From assembly GCA_964372855.1 (NCBI GenBank), contig CAYJRY010000001.1, forward strand, positions 21,573 through 85,572: 64,000 nt of DNA, read 5' to 3'. The translations under genes were made by a program, and so were the position numbers. The stretch is from JACOXT01 sp964372855 (GTDB lineage: Bacteria > Patescibacteriota > Microgenomatia > Levybacterales > UBA12049). Position 1 is the stretch's first letter. Every line of letters begins with the position of its first letter. Positions 32,734 to 41,426 of this stretch are shown here, one piece after another. The notes below the pieces were generated by a model that saw only the letters and a program-made list of their open reading frames with translations, was not told the DNA's origin and made no database searches.

Positions 32734-33981
32734 TTACATAAGTGCTTGTATTCCAAGTATGTGTAAAAATATTGCCATTGCTATACCTAGAAGGTAAAAA
32801 GGGTTGATTTTTCCTTTTATCCCAAGAATAGAAAGCAATAGAAGTAATACTGTAATATCAAGGGAATACCTGTAACCAAACTGCATCCAACCAGTGCTGT
32901 AAATCATAAGAGATGGCAACATTACAATAATTGCCGTTAACCAAAGTGAAAAAAGATAAGGATTGACAGTAAATTTTTTCTTAATTTTTGTAATGGGTAT
33001 TGCTAAATATGCCGTAAGAAATGGGAGTGTTAAAATAAAAATAGAATTACCATTTAAGTTGAAATCAAGTGAAAATTTTCCATTAATAAAACGAAGCTGT
33101 GGAGATTCAAAAAGCATATACCAAAGGTTATTAGGGATATGAAAAATAGATACAGCCCCTTTTGCTTGCCTTATTTCCGCAAGATACGGTGACTCTTGAA
33201 TGTAAGTATAACCGTATTCAAAGACGGTTCCAAATCGAAAGTAGTTATAAAGGAAAAAAAGTATGCTAAAAAATCCAAGGGGTAGACCAAAAATAACAAT
33301 TGCCTTTAAAAATGCATATGCCTTTTTTTTAACTGATCCTTTCGATACAATAAAATGTTCCCACAGATATAAGAATCCAGGAAGGAGAACGAAAAAAACA
33401 ATTGTTGGCCTACCAATTAGAGCAACACTAAAAACAAGCGTGCTGAAGAAATAATCCCATATTGATCTATGCTTTTTAAAAACGATATATGTTCCAAACA
33501 CGCCCAAAAATGTTGTTACCATTTGATCAACATGCCAAGAACTTCCCAGCGTCCCTACATAAAAGTGTGTTGTCCCAAAAGTAAAAAGTATTATGAATAA
33601 GAAAATGTTTCTCTGAGTAAGAAGAGGAAGAAATTCTTTTTTAACTCGCTGTAACAACAGATAGACAATAACTACATTGAGACTTGCAAAAAATATGGTA
33701 AGGTATATTGTAGGAACAAACCTTTGTTTTATAAGCTGCAAGGGAATTAAAAAAATTGCCGAAAGCACTCCCCACGGGGCATACCACTTATCTTTATACT
33801 CAATAAGATCATAGGTATCTATAGGATTTTGTATATCAAGACGAAGTTGCAAAATGGATTTTGCCAGTGGATTAAAATGATCATGGGCCCATTTTGGCTT
33901 AAATGAATACTGCGTTGAAACTGCAAAATAAACAATAAATGTAACAAAAAAAATACCCAAACAATAGAAAAACTTTTTCAT
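32734..33981 (-). CDS. Multi-spanning GT-C-like membrane protein
   Basis: A 415-residue protein with about eleven hydrophobic segments. The first exoplasmic loop (KWAHDHFNPLAKSIL, then IEYKDKWYAPWGVLSA) carries acidic residues where GT-C enzymes keep their catalytic Asp. TLGSSWHVDQMVTTFLGVFG and RPTIVFFVLLPGF are further blocks. It resembles GT39-like proteins of unknown specificity. It follows the DUF2298-like gene by 3 bp. A glycosyltransferase role is inferred from topology and neighbours. Confidence 0.6.
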   Translation of the reverse strand: MKKFFYCLGIFFVTFIVYFAVSTQYSFKPKWAHDHFNPLAKSILQLRLDIQNPIDTYDLIEYKDKWYAPWGVLSAIFLIPLQLIKQRFVPTIYLTIFFASLNVVIVYLLLQRVKKEFLPLLTQRNIFLFIILFTFGTTHFYVGTLGSSWHVDQMVTTFLGVFGTYIVFKKHRSIWDYFFSTLVFSVALIGRPTIVFFVLLPGFLYLWEHFIVSKGSVKKKAYAFLKAIVIFGLPLGFFSILFFLYNYFRFGTVFEYGYTYIQESPYLAEIRQAKGAVSIFHIPNNLWYMLFESPQLRFINGKFSLDFNLNGNSIFILTLPFLTAYLAIPITKIKKKFTVNPYLFSLWLTAIIVMLPSLMIYSTGWMQFGYRYSLDITVLLLLLSILGIKGKINPFYLLGIAMAIFLHILGIQALM

Positions 33982-33984
33982 ATC

Positions 33985-35601
33985 TTAGAGCTTATAGACT
34001 ATAACATCATCGTCCCAATAGACTCTCTGTAAACTTTTATCTAAATAATCTTTTTTAATATTGTAATGAAAATCTACAACTGATTTCTTTGGTACCACAA
34101 TATAGGAAATTGATTCTTTTCTTATCTGCGCCAACGTTTCTTCGGAATCAGCCTCAAAGTACAGTTTTGCTTGGCTTAATCTTTCTGTATAATTATAACC
34201 CATTACTGACAAGTAATAATTGTGACCGAGATAATTTTTTCTTCCAGACAATGTTACTGGATCAAGAATCTCTTGTCTTGAAAGAAATATATCTTTCTTT
34301 TGAGTATTTATTTTAATCCAATGCATGAACTCATTTTTTGGTGCATCATGTAGATAAAATTGAAAATCATTTTTAATAGCCATTATATTTATAACACCTG
34401 AAATTGTTAATAAAAAAAATAATATTCCGCATAGAAGTTTTCTAAAATAATTTCCTGCAAATATTTTTACTAAAAAATAACCAATATAAAAATTTGTAAA
34501 AATAAAAAAGAAATTAAATAATGAATGATTATGATCAATTCGAAAACTTAACTGAAAAATATTTCCAATAATAAAAAGTGGTAATACGCTTAGAAAAACA
34601 AGTTTTTGTTTTCTGTCAGCAATGAAGTATCCTAAAGGTATAAGAAAAAAAGCAATTCCTAAATTTACAAACCAAAATTCAACAAAATGTTCGATCGTGA
34701 ATGGTTTTTCAGAAAGGAATCCTGGATTAAAAACTGAATGATTTACATCTTGATGTAAGATATCTTTTGCATGAAAACTAAATATCAGTAATGTAGGTAT
34801 AAAGAAGGGCAGTATAAAACGAAATCGTTTGAAGAAAATAAAAAGAAGAAATATAGCAAGTGCAGTAGAAAAAAATGTTAATGTGTGAAAACGAGAAAGC
34901 ACTCCTAAAACAATTCCAAGTAACATAAGAATTTTGTAAGTTATTTCTTTTCCATTCATAATTTTTGGTAAGAGAATAAATAAAAGGGTTAGGCTTATTG
35001 CAAGAGCTGCAATAAAATGTCTTTGATTAAGATAGATATTCAAAGTAAAAAAGATTGATATTAAAGATCCATCAAAAGGCCCCTTATGGATATAATCAGG
35101 CAGATACCAAAAATCTTTAATTAAAGATAAAGAAAATCCTTTTTCTTTAAAAAAGTCAACAAACGTTAGACTGTTATTGAACAAAAAAAGAAGAACAGAT
35201 ACAATGCCAAGAATTATGTTTTTTGAGAATATGACCTGTGGAAGTTTATAGATCAAAAATAACAATGCCGTAAAAAATATTACACTTAATCCATTAAAAG
35301 CAAAATCAATTCTCAATCCAATTTTTTCCAATATTCCTACAAGAAAATCGAAATAATAATGATAAGGAAATGGTTTTCCTGGAAAAAATGGTGATTCAGG
35401 CGGTATATTGTTGCCCAAAGAAATTGACCTTATTAACGATAAATGTAATCCAAAATCTCCTATTTGATGTCTGGCAATTCTAATACTACTTTGTTGACTG
35501 TCATAACCAAATGATTTAAACATAAACCACATGGAAAAAATAAAAAAAGTAATAAGAAGAAAAATATCAAATTTTCTTTTTAATATAATTGTATAGTCCA
35601 T
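33985..35601 (-). CDS. Large GT-C-like membrane protein (DUF2298-like)
   Basis: A 538-residue protein with about twelve membrane helices. The loop GDFGLHLSLIRSIS, NNIPPESPFFPG, YHYYFDF recalls DUF2298-type proteins (acidic-His loop, then PP-x-x-P and YHYY). The C-terminus has a short soluble segment: SYIVVPKKS and VYWDDDVIVYKL. The protein at 56290-58275 repeats all these blocks, so the two are paralogues. It lies within copy B of the duplicated block and overlaps the GT-C remnant by 35 bp. Family naming is tentative. Confidence 0.6.
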   Translation of the reverse strand: MDYTIILKRKFDIFLLITFFIFSMWFMFKSFGYDSQQSSIRIARHQIGDFGLHLSLIRSISLGNNIPPESPFFPGKPFPYHYYFDFLVGILEKIGLRIDFAFNGLSVIFFTALLFLIYKLPQVIFSKNIILGIVSVLLFLFNNSLTFVDFFKEKGFSLSLIKDFWYLPDYIHKGPFDGSLISIFFTLNIYLNQRHFIAALAISLTLLFILLPKIMNGKEITYKILMLLGIVLGVLSRFHTLTFFSTALAIFLLFIFFKRFRFILPFFIPTLLIFSFHAKDILHQDVNHSVFNPGFLSEKPFTIEHFVEFWFVNLGIAFFLIPLGYFIADRKQKLVFLSVLPLFIIGNIFQLSFRIDHNHSLFNFFFIFTNFYIGYFLVKIFAGNYFRKLLCGILFFLLTISGVINIMAIKNDFQFYLHDAPKNEFMHWIKINTQKKDIFLSRQEILDPVTLSGRKNYLGHNYYLSVMGYNYTERLSQAKLYFEADSEETLAQIRKESISYIVVPKKSVVDFHYNIKKDYLDKSLQRVYWDDDVIVYKL

Positions 35602-35830
35602 AGAAATCTGGCGGAGAAAAAGAAAAAAGCTCTTTTAATTTTTGAACTGGCAAATGATAATTACCAGCTAGTATGTGCGGTATATATTGAAGAAGTAATC
35701 CAAATGAAAAAGTAAAACCTATCTTTAATAGATATTTTTTTGCGTCACAAGTACAATAAAGCTTAGAAACCATATTGCATGCCAAAAATATATTTCTTCT
35801 CTTATTGAAGCAAGAAGAAAATAGATTTTT
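35567..35830 (-). pseudogene. Remnant of the GT87-like GT-C gene (C-terminal end)
   Basis: Starting right at the stop of the DUF5667-like gene, one frame reads YEKIYFLLASIREEIYFWHA, IWFLSF and stops; after a frameshift the next reads KYLLKIGFTFSFGLLLQYIP, HILAGNY. Both parts match the last 95 residues of the intact gene at 28215-29351 (REEIYPWYAIWFLSF, SLSLGLLLRYIPFMLTGIY). The first three quarters of the gene are missing. This is a decayed partner of the adjacent DUF5667-like gene, mirroring the intact pair. Confidence 0.8.
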
Positions 35831-36346
35831 TCATATATTATCCCTTATTGAAATCGCTTCCTCAATAGACTTATGCAGATAAAGTACTGTTGGCAGATCT
35901 TTCTCCGGTTCCCATTTAAAGGTATTTGGCACTTTTGATCGAATATTATTTAACACTTCCCGATGTTTTTGTACTGCACTTTTAAGTATTTTCTCTTTTT
36001 CAGTGATATCTCTTCCTTCATTTTTTGACATCAGTAAATGCGGTTGGATATTCCCAAAGTAGAAATCAGATTTTTTTAATGCATTGTATCCTAATAAATA
36101 TTGTTTGTATTCAAATAGTGTTTTTGCTTCAACCAAGTAATTGTCTGATTGATCTAGATTGTATTTAAACTGACCAAAATTTCCAAAAAACCAGTATTTT
36201 TTGAATTCATCCCATATCATTTTAACTTCATAGAACCTATTTCCTGGCATGACAGATGGATAAGGCAAAACATAACTTGATTCGGCGTAAACAGATGATG
36301 ACATGGCTAAAATTAAAAATAAAAACAATACTAGAATCTTTTTCAT
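35831..36346 (-). CDS. Exported DUF5667-like protein, second copy
   Basis: A 171-residue protein with a clear signal peptide (KKILVLFLFLILAMSS, then VYAES) and a mature helical domain opening YVLPYPSVMPGNRFYEVKMIW. LVEAKTLFEYKQYLLGYNALKKSDFYF is almost the same as in 29348-29866. No catalytic motif. It survives although the GT-C gene that follows it in the other copy is reduced to a remnant here, so it may be kept for a function shared with other GT-C proteins, or be on its way to loss. Confidence 0.7.
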   Translation of the reverse strand: MKKILVLFLFLILAMSSSVYAESSYVLPYPSVMPGNRFYEVKMIWDEFKKYWFFGNFGQFKYNLDQSDNYLVEAKTLFEYKQYLLGYNALKKSDFYFGNIQPHLLMSKNEGRDITEKEKILKSAVQKHREVLNNIRSKVPNTFKWEPEKDLPTVLYLHKSIEEAISIRDNI

Positions 36347-36367
36347 TTTGAGTTAGGAATTATTTTT

Positions 36368-37507
36368 CTACAATCTTCTCAATCTTACTCTACTCCTGTA
36401 AACTAAATAGTAAACCTCATTGACTGTGTAAACTCCAACAATAAATTGAACAGGAAGAAGAATAAGAAGAAATCGTGACGATACAACACCCAGTGAAAGA
36501 AATATTTCATATATAAATATCCATATTAGAAGAAATAATATTTTTGATGAAAGTTTTATGATATTTAATCCCGCCAACAAAATAAGAAAAAATGGCAATA
36601 ATGTAAAGATTGGCCAGGTTATTTGCCAGTCATCAGCAGTTAATATCTTCATCTCACCCCACCAAGATTGCCATTGATTAAAAAGAACTAACTTCCAGTA
36701 TGAAAATGGGAAAATGAGTTTACTTTGTTGATAAAGAAAAATCCATTTTTGGAATCCTATAAAATCTAAAAACGTATAACCATTTAAAAAAGTTTTTATA
36801 TAAGAAAATATCAAAATCATTGCCGTTATTGGAAGAGTCATTAAAAAAAATATTAAATTTTTGTGAAGTTTATTTAATGCTAAAAATATGGAGCAACAAG
36901 CAATAAGCAGTATTCCTGGAACAACAGTTTTTGTTGCCATTACAAGCCCTATGGAAATTGATGTAAGAAAAAAACTTCCCTTTTTATACCCTCTTAGAAA
37001 AAAATAAAGAGCAAAGAGAACAAATGGTAACTGAATAATATCTAAAAGAGGAGTAAAAATAAGCTGGTTAATAAAAATCTTTTCAAATGACAGAAGGACT
37101 AATGGAATAATAGCAATTATTTTACTACCTAAAACGACATATCCTAATAGCCATAAACTATAAAGTGTAATTATTCCAAATGGAATTACAATAAAGCTAT
37201 CATTCTTAAAAAGATATATTGATAATGCTATAAAATATTTACCAAGTGGCGTATGTTCGGAGTTTACTAGAATCGGATCAACGCCCCTTAAGTACGCTCC
37301 TGCAGCATAACTAAATACAGTTTCATCTGGGATTATTCCTGGTTTTTCTTTTTGTCGGTATTGAGAATGGTTAAATGCATTTTCTAGGTTTTTATAATAA
37401 GCTTCTGTATACCATCCCCCAAAATATTTGCTATTATTCTGAACAAAAACAGATCCAATCCTATATATGATTACCAAAAGTAAAGTAAATACAATAATTT
37501 TCTTCAT
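36368..37507 (-). CDS. PMT-type GT-C glycosyltransferase (GT39-like)
   Basis: Annotated from ATG 37507; a TTG-started frame to 37531 would add eight unlikely residues. The 379-residue protein has about ten helices. PDETVFSYAAGAY (60-72) and EHTPLGKYFIAL (84-95) are the PMT/GT39 hallmarks: acidic catalytic loop, then E-x-[TP]-P-x-GK. The PMT domain of 54159-56300 has the same blocks (GDDGLFSYIGYGL, ETPPVGKYLIGL), but the present protein ends after the last helices and has no PBP-like part. It would transfer a sugar from a polyprenyl-phosphate donor to an exported acceptor. Confidence 0.78.
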   Translation of the reverse strand: MKKIIVFTLLLVIIYRIGSVFVQNNSKYFGGWYTEAYYKNLENAFNHSQYRQKEKPGIIPDETVFSYAAGAYLRGVDPILVNSEHTPLGKYFIALSIYLFKNDSFIVIPFGIITLYSLWLLGYVVLGSKIIAIIPLVLLSFEKIFINQLIFTPLLDIIQLPFVLFALYFFLRGYKKGSFFLTSISIGLVMATKTVVPGILLIACCSIFLALNKLHKNLIFFLMTLPITAMILIFSYIKTFLNGYTFLDFIGFQKWIFLYQQSKLIFPFSYWKLVLFNQWQSWWGEMKILTADDWQITWPIFTLLPFFLILLAGLNIIKLSSKILFLLIWIFIYEIFLSLGVVSSRFLLILLPVQFIVGVYTVNEVYYLVYRSRVRLRRL

Positions 37508-37537
37508 TATTGAAATCAGATTACAAGTCAAACTAGC

Positions 37538-39025
37538 CTATGGCTGAAGCTCAAACCACCATCGCGCATATTGGTCATACATGTTAGAAAAAGTAATAGG
37601 TTTCCATCCTGCCTTAAGTATTGCAGACTCTGATGCGCTTGAAAAATCTACTATGCCAATATTGCTTAATATCGGATACTCACTTTTAAAATTAGTTTTT
37701 CTTGGTAATAAGCATTTTTCTCGCAATCCAATCTTCACACCCCTTTTATTATATTTATGTTTCGCTTCTAGGGCTAAAACAATAGAAAAAGCAGAGCCAT
37801 TATAGAATGAATGATACTTTTTCGAACAAGTATATAGTAAGAAACTACTTTTTGGATATTTTTTTTCCAAATCATTTACTCCATTATATATCAACATACT
37901 AAATCCATCTTTTTTAAGCTCAGATGCTGTTCTGGGATATGAAAAAAAAATAATTAAAGGTATTAATATTAAACCAATATAAATTTTTCTATAGTTTAAA
38001 TTAATAATTGCAAAAGTAGTAAAAATAAATACAAATGGCCGCAGAAAGTTAAGATATCCGAAAAATCTGGGTCCCCAATAATATCTAAGTAAAATAAAGT
38101 TAACTAAAAATGCAACAATAAGCAAAATTAAATTTATCGATAATTTCTTTTTATAAGCAAACCACAGAAAGAGGATAAAAAACAAGATCATTATTAAACT
38201 AGAAAACCAAGACGGAACTCCTAAGGCATCTGCCCAAAATGCAGGCCAAAAATCTCTCACATAGAATAACCATCTGTTGGGAACATATATAGCATTTTTT
38301 CCTTCAGTAATATAATAGAAAATATTTCTAGTTGTAAACCAATGGTTATTCATTTCAAATATTAACATTGGGATAAAACTTATGACTACGCCTAAAGCGC
38401 TAAATACAAAATTTATGAATTTTCTTTTATATAAAAAAAGGACAAGCGGAAGGATTAATAATCCACCCATCTGAAAATGTAGATTCATCCCCACTCCTAT
38501 AACAAAACCAAACAATAAGCTGAGCCACTGTGATTTCTCTTTAGATATGAGTATTAAAAAAAGCCAGATTGCCAAAGCGGCAAATAAGTTGGTATTATTA
38601 TGACTAGTTAAATGTGTTGCTGATATTACTTGTGCAGGAGAAATGGCGGCTATAAAAGAGACGATTAAACCAAAGTTGTCTCCGCCTAAAATTTTACCGA
38701 TTTTGAACATTACAAAAATGTATATCACTGAAATAATACTTAAGTATATCCAAGGAGAATATACAGATGGAAAAATAAGATAAAATAAAATTAATTGATA
38801 TGCGTACCATGGTCCAAATGTAAATGGACCAAGAGACGAAAAAGATCCTGTCAGAGGAAACTGTAATTGTCTTGCGCCTTCAATTCCTATTACAGCATCT
38901 CTAACTGTTTCCTCACCTAAAGAATATCTATAAGGGTAATTATAAAATCTTAAAAATGTGCCAAGAATCAATATTCCCAAAAAAATATAGAAATGCAATT
39001 TTTGCTTTCTAAGAAAAGTTATCAT
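37538..39025 (-). CDS. PMT_2/ArnT-like GT-C glycosyltransferase
   Basis: A 495-residue protein with about eleven helices and a soluble C-terminal part of about 130 residues. LGEETVRDAVIGIEGARQLQ contains the acidic first loop (E-x-x-x-R-D), and FTFGPWYAYQLILFYLI the following P-W-Y loop found in the other ArnT-like members here. HLTSHNNTNLFAALAIW is a typical third loop. The soluble end is not alike to the YGxKKYGY end of the other members. Overlaps the downstream side of the GT2 gene at 39022 by 4 bp. Confidence 0.75.
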   Translation of the reverse strand: MITFLRKQKLHFYIFLGILILGTFLRFYNYPYRYSLGEETVRDAVIGIEGARQLQFPLTGSFSSLGPFTFGPWYAYQLILFYLIFPSVYSPWIYLSIISVIYIFVMFKIGKILGGDNFGLIVSFIAAISPAQVISATHLTSHNNTNLFAALAIWLFLILISKEKSQWLSLLFGFVIGVGMNLHFQMGGLLILPLVLFLYKRKFINFVFSALGVVISFIPMLIFEMNNHWFTTRNIFYYITEGKNAIYVPNRWLFYVRDFWPAFWADALGVPSWFSSLIMILFFILFLWFAYKKKLSINLILLIVAFLVNFILLRYYWGPRFFGYLNFLRPFVFIFTTFAIINLNYRKIYIGLILIPLIIFFSYPRTASELKKDGFSMLIYNGVNDLEKKYPKSSFLLYTCSKKYHSFYNGSAFSIVLALEAKHKYNKRGVKIGLREKCLLPRKTNFKSEYPILSNIGIVDFSSASESAILKAGWKPITFSNMYDQYARWWFELQP

Positions 39026-39789
39026 AAAATCCTAAGATACTTAAGGTAAGAAACCGGAAATCTTAATGCTGAAAAAAACGAAAAAACAAATCCAGGGAAT
39101 ACATCCATAAATCCCTTATGTCTAATATATGTAGTTAAAAACCAATGAACAGGCTTAATCAACAAATAAACTAATCCATAATAGAAAATGTAGATAATGT
39201 TTTTATTTTTTAATTTATTTTTAAGCTGCGAAGAAAGAAGATCGCAATACCTAGTCCATTTATGTATATAATCGCCAAATCCTTTGTAAGGATAGTGAAG
39301 GAGAGGGTGGATCAAATATCCTACTTTTCCATCTATTATTGCCTGTTCATGAACATCTCTTTGAGGTAAATATCCCTTTCCTTTACGATACAACCTTAGG
39401 GTATAATCTGGATATTGTCCTCCTTTAGTTAAAAATCTTCCCAAAAACCAATTTTTTCTTGGAATCCAATATCCGCTTACGCGGGAATTTCCAATTTTTT
39501 CTTTTATCTCTCTAGCAAGATCTGATGTTACCCTTTCGTCTGCATCCAGCTGAAGAATCCAATCTTTTGTTGCCATATCTATTGCTATTTGCTTATTAAT
39601 ATGAAATATTGGTTTGTTGTTTGTAATTTTTACGCGAGCATTGAATTTTTTTGCAATTTCAACTGTATTATCGGTAGATAAACCATCTACAACAACAATT
39701 TCATCTGCTAAATCTTTTACTAATTCAAGACAATCTTCTATGTTTTTCTCCTCGTTATAGGTTGCCAAAACTATCGAAAGCGATGCCAT
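39022..39789 (-). CDS. Glycosyltransferase family 2 (WaaE/KdtX-like)
   Basis: A 255-residue GT2: SIVLATYNEEKNIE, VVVDGLSTDNT, LQLDADERVT (the DXD site with the DERV extension), and GYWIPRKNWFLG. WILQLDADERV and the following RLYRKGKGYLPQRDVHEQ pattern are characteristic of WaaE-like beta-glucosyltransferases. No strong membrane helix except a possible one near the C-terminus. It overlaps both neighbours (19 bp with the PF10131-like gene upstream), so it is tightly coupled in the array. It would act on the cytosolic side. Confidence 0.85.
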   Translation of the reverse strand: MASLSIVLATYNEEKNIEDCLELVKDLADEIVVVDGLSTDNTVEIAKKFNARVKITNNKPIFHINKQIAIDMATKDWILQLDADERVTSDLAREIKEKIGNSRVSGYWIPRKNWFLGRFLTKGGQYPDYTLRLYRKGKGYLPQRDVHEQAIIDGKVGYLIHPLLHYPYKGFGDYIHKWTRYCDLLSSQLKNKLKNKNIIYIFYYGLVYLLIKPVHWFLTTYIRHKGFMDVFPGFVFSFFSALRFPVSYLKYLRIL

Positions 39790-41426
39790 ATGTTTATTCT
39801 ATTAAGTATAACTAAACTCAATATGAATAACAAACTAAGTCCACTTATAATATTAGCTACCATTCTAAACTTTGTTTCTGAAAACTTTACTAAAATGTCA
39901 TGTTTTCCTTTTTCTAAATAAAAAGTCATAAGACCTCTATTTGCAGGGTCTTGGAATTCAAGATCATTAATATCAACTTTTTTATTGTCTATAAAAACAT
40001 TCCATCCAGGGAAATATAACGTGTTTACTCTTATTCTTGATTTTTCCTCAGAAAATATTTTATATCTATGAATGGTTGAGTTTCTCATTGATTCGATTAT
40101 TTTAGCCCTACCAGAAATTACTTCCATATTGGATTTAGCTGGCTTCTCCATAAACCTTACCGACCAAATTGGCGCACTTTCACCCGTATCGGTTGTTCCA
40201 TAATAAATGCCCGTATAGAAAGTCTCTGGTTTTTGAAGATAACCGTTTGCATGCCAATAATTTCGGTTAAAAAACAAAATTGCAAAAATAATACAGACGG
40301 TAAAGAGTCTAATTTTTTTAGCAATTGTATAAATTGCTACTGCTCCGATCACTGATGATGCAAAAACAATTACTGACAGAAATCTCCATGGAAACTGGAA
40401 TTTCTGAATTAGAGTGATACTCTCCCATAAAAATTTTGAATTTGGTGTCATAATAAAAAGTGCAAAAATAAAAATAAACAAAAATCCTATTGATAAAAAC
40501 CAAAGATTATTTTTAGTTTTATATAAAATATAAGTTGCAGGTAAGGAAATGATTATTAAAAACCAGTGAATGATTCCAACCTGAACACTAAATACTCCGG
40601 TTCCTCCATAGCTCCATTGCCCATAAAGAAAATCCCAAAAGTTATTCACAAATCTGGATGTGAAATCTCGACTTATTACGATGTCTCTTAGAGTATATTT
40701 TCCTTCAAAAAATGCAGGAAGAAGAAAAAAAGAAGACAAACCTACACCAAAAGATATGAAATAAGAAGTATAAAGTATGAATTTTTTTTTATATTTGGTT
40801 TGCCAAAGAAGATATAAAAAGTAAAGTAATATTAATGGCATGAACATAATTGTTATGGCATTGTGAGAAAGAATAAGCCCAGCGAGCGAAAAAGAACCCC
40901 CGACAAAATATAAAAACTTTGGTTTTTTAGCTAGCTTTAAGAGAAAATATAAAATAAGTGGTGGAAAAATAAATGCCGTATGCTCTCCTATTGCACCCCT
41001 TACATAAAGATCTACAAACCTATACGGTGCAAACATGTACAATATTGCCCCCAAAAACGCACTTTTTATCCCCAAAAATTCTTTTAACCATAAATACATT
41101 GTTAGACCACTTGCAATAAAACTTAATCCAAACACAATCTTTAAACTATCTACCAAAGAAAACCCAATAAAATGAAAAATAGAAGCCATATAGGAGGGCA
41201 ACGGATACAAAAACATTAATATTGGATGACCATAGCCCCAATTCAGGTTTGCTGCCCATCTTGGAATAATATTTCCCTCGGAAAGATTCTTGTAAAAGTT
41301 TGCAATTCTAGCCACATGATCCTGGCCATCATGAGTTATTGGCAAACCAAAATGGAAAAGATCAAACAAAGGAATAACTCCAATTATGATAATTAACAAA
41401 AATCCTAAATTTTTAAATCTCCTCAT
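39771..41426 (-). CDS. PF10131-like membrane glycosyltransferase, second copy
   Basis: A 551-residue protein with about twelve helices, homologous to 26506-28239: GLPITHDGQDHVARIANFY, IPRWAANLNWGYGHP, YPLPSYMASI and RGAIGEHTAF repeat the same loops. The exoplasmic beta domain is YFPGWNVFIDNKK followed by KGKHDILVKFSET and a last helix. The natural C-terminus here shows what was changed in the paralogue by the palindromic element. Starts directly after the preceding stop (TAAATG). Function as GT-C enzyme inferred; substrate unknown. Confidence 0.8.
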   Translation of the reverse strand: MRRFKNLGFLLIIIIGVIPLFDLFHFGLPITHDGQDHVARIANFYKNLSEGNIIPRWAANLNWGYGHPILMFLYPLPSYMASIFHFIGFSLVDSLKIVFGLSFIASGLTMYLWLKEFLGIKSAFLGAILYMFAPYRFVDLYVRGAIGEHTAFIFPPLILYFLLKLAKKPKFLYFVGGSFSLAGLILSHNAITIMFMPLILLYFLYLLWQTKYKKKFILYTSYFISFGVGLSSFFLLPAFFEGKYTLRDIVISRDFTSRFVNNFWDFLYGQWSYGGTGVFSVQVGIIHWFLIIISLPATYILYKTKNNLWFLSIGFLFIFIFALFIMTPNSKFLWESITLIQKFQFPWRFLSVIVFASSVIGAVAIYTIAKKIRLFTVCIIFAILFFNRNYWHANGYLQKPETFYTGIYYGTTDTGESAPIWSVRFMEKPAKSNMEVISGRAKIIESMRNSTIHRYKIFSEEKSRIRVNTLYFPGWNVFIDNKKVDINDLEFQDPANRGLMTFYLEKGKHDILVKFSETKFRMVANIISGLSLLFILSLVILNRINIWHRFR

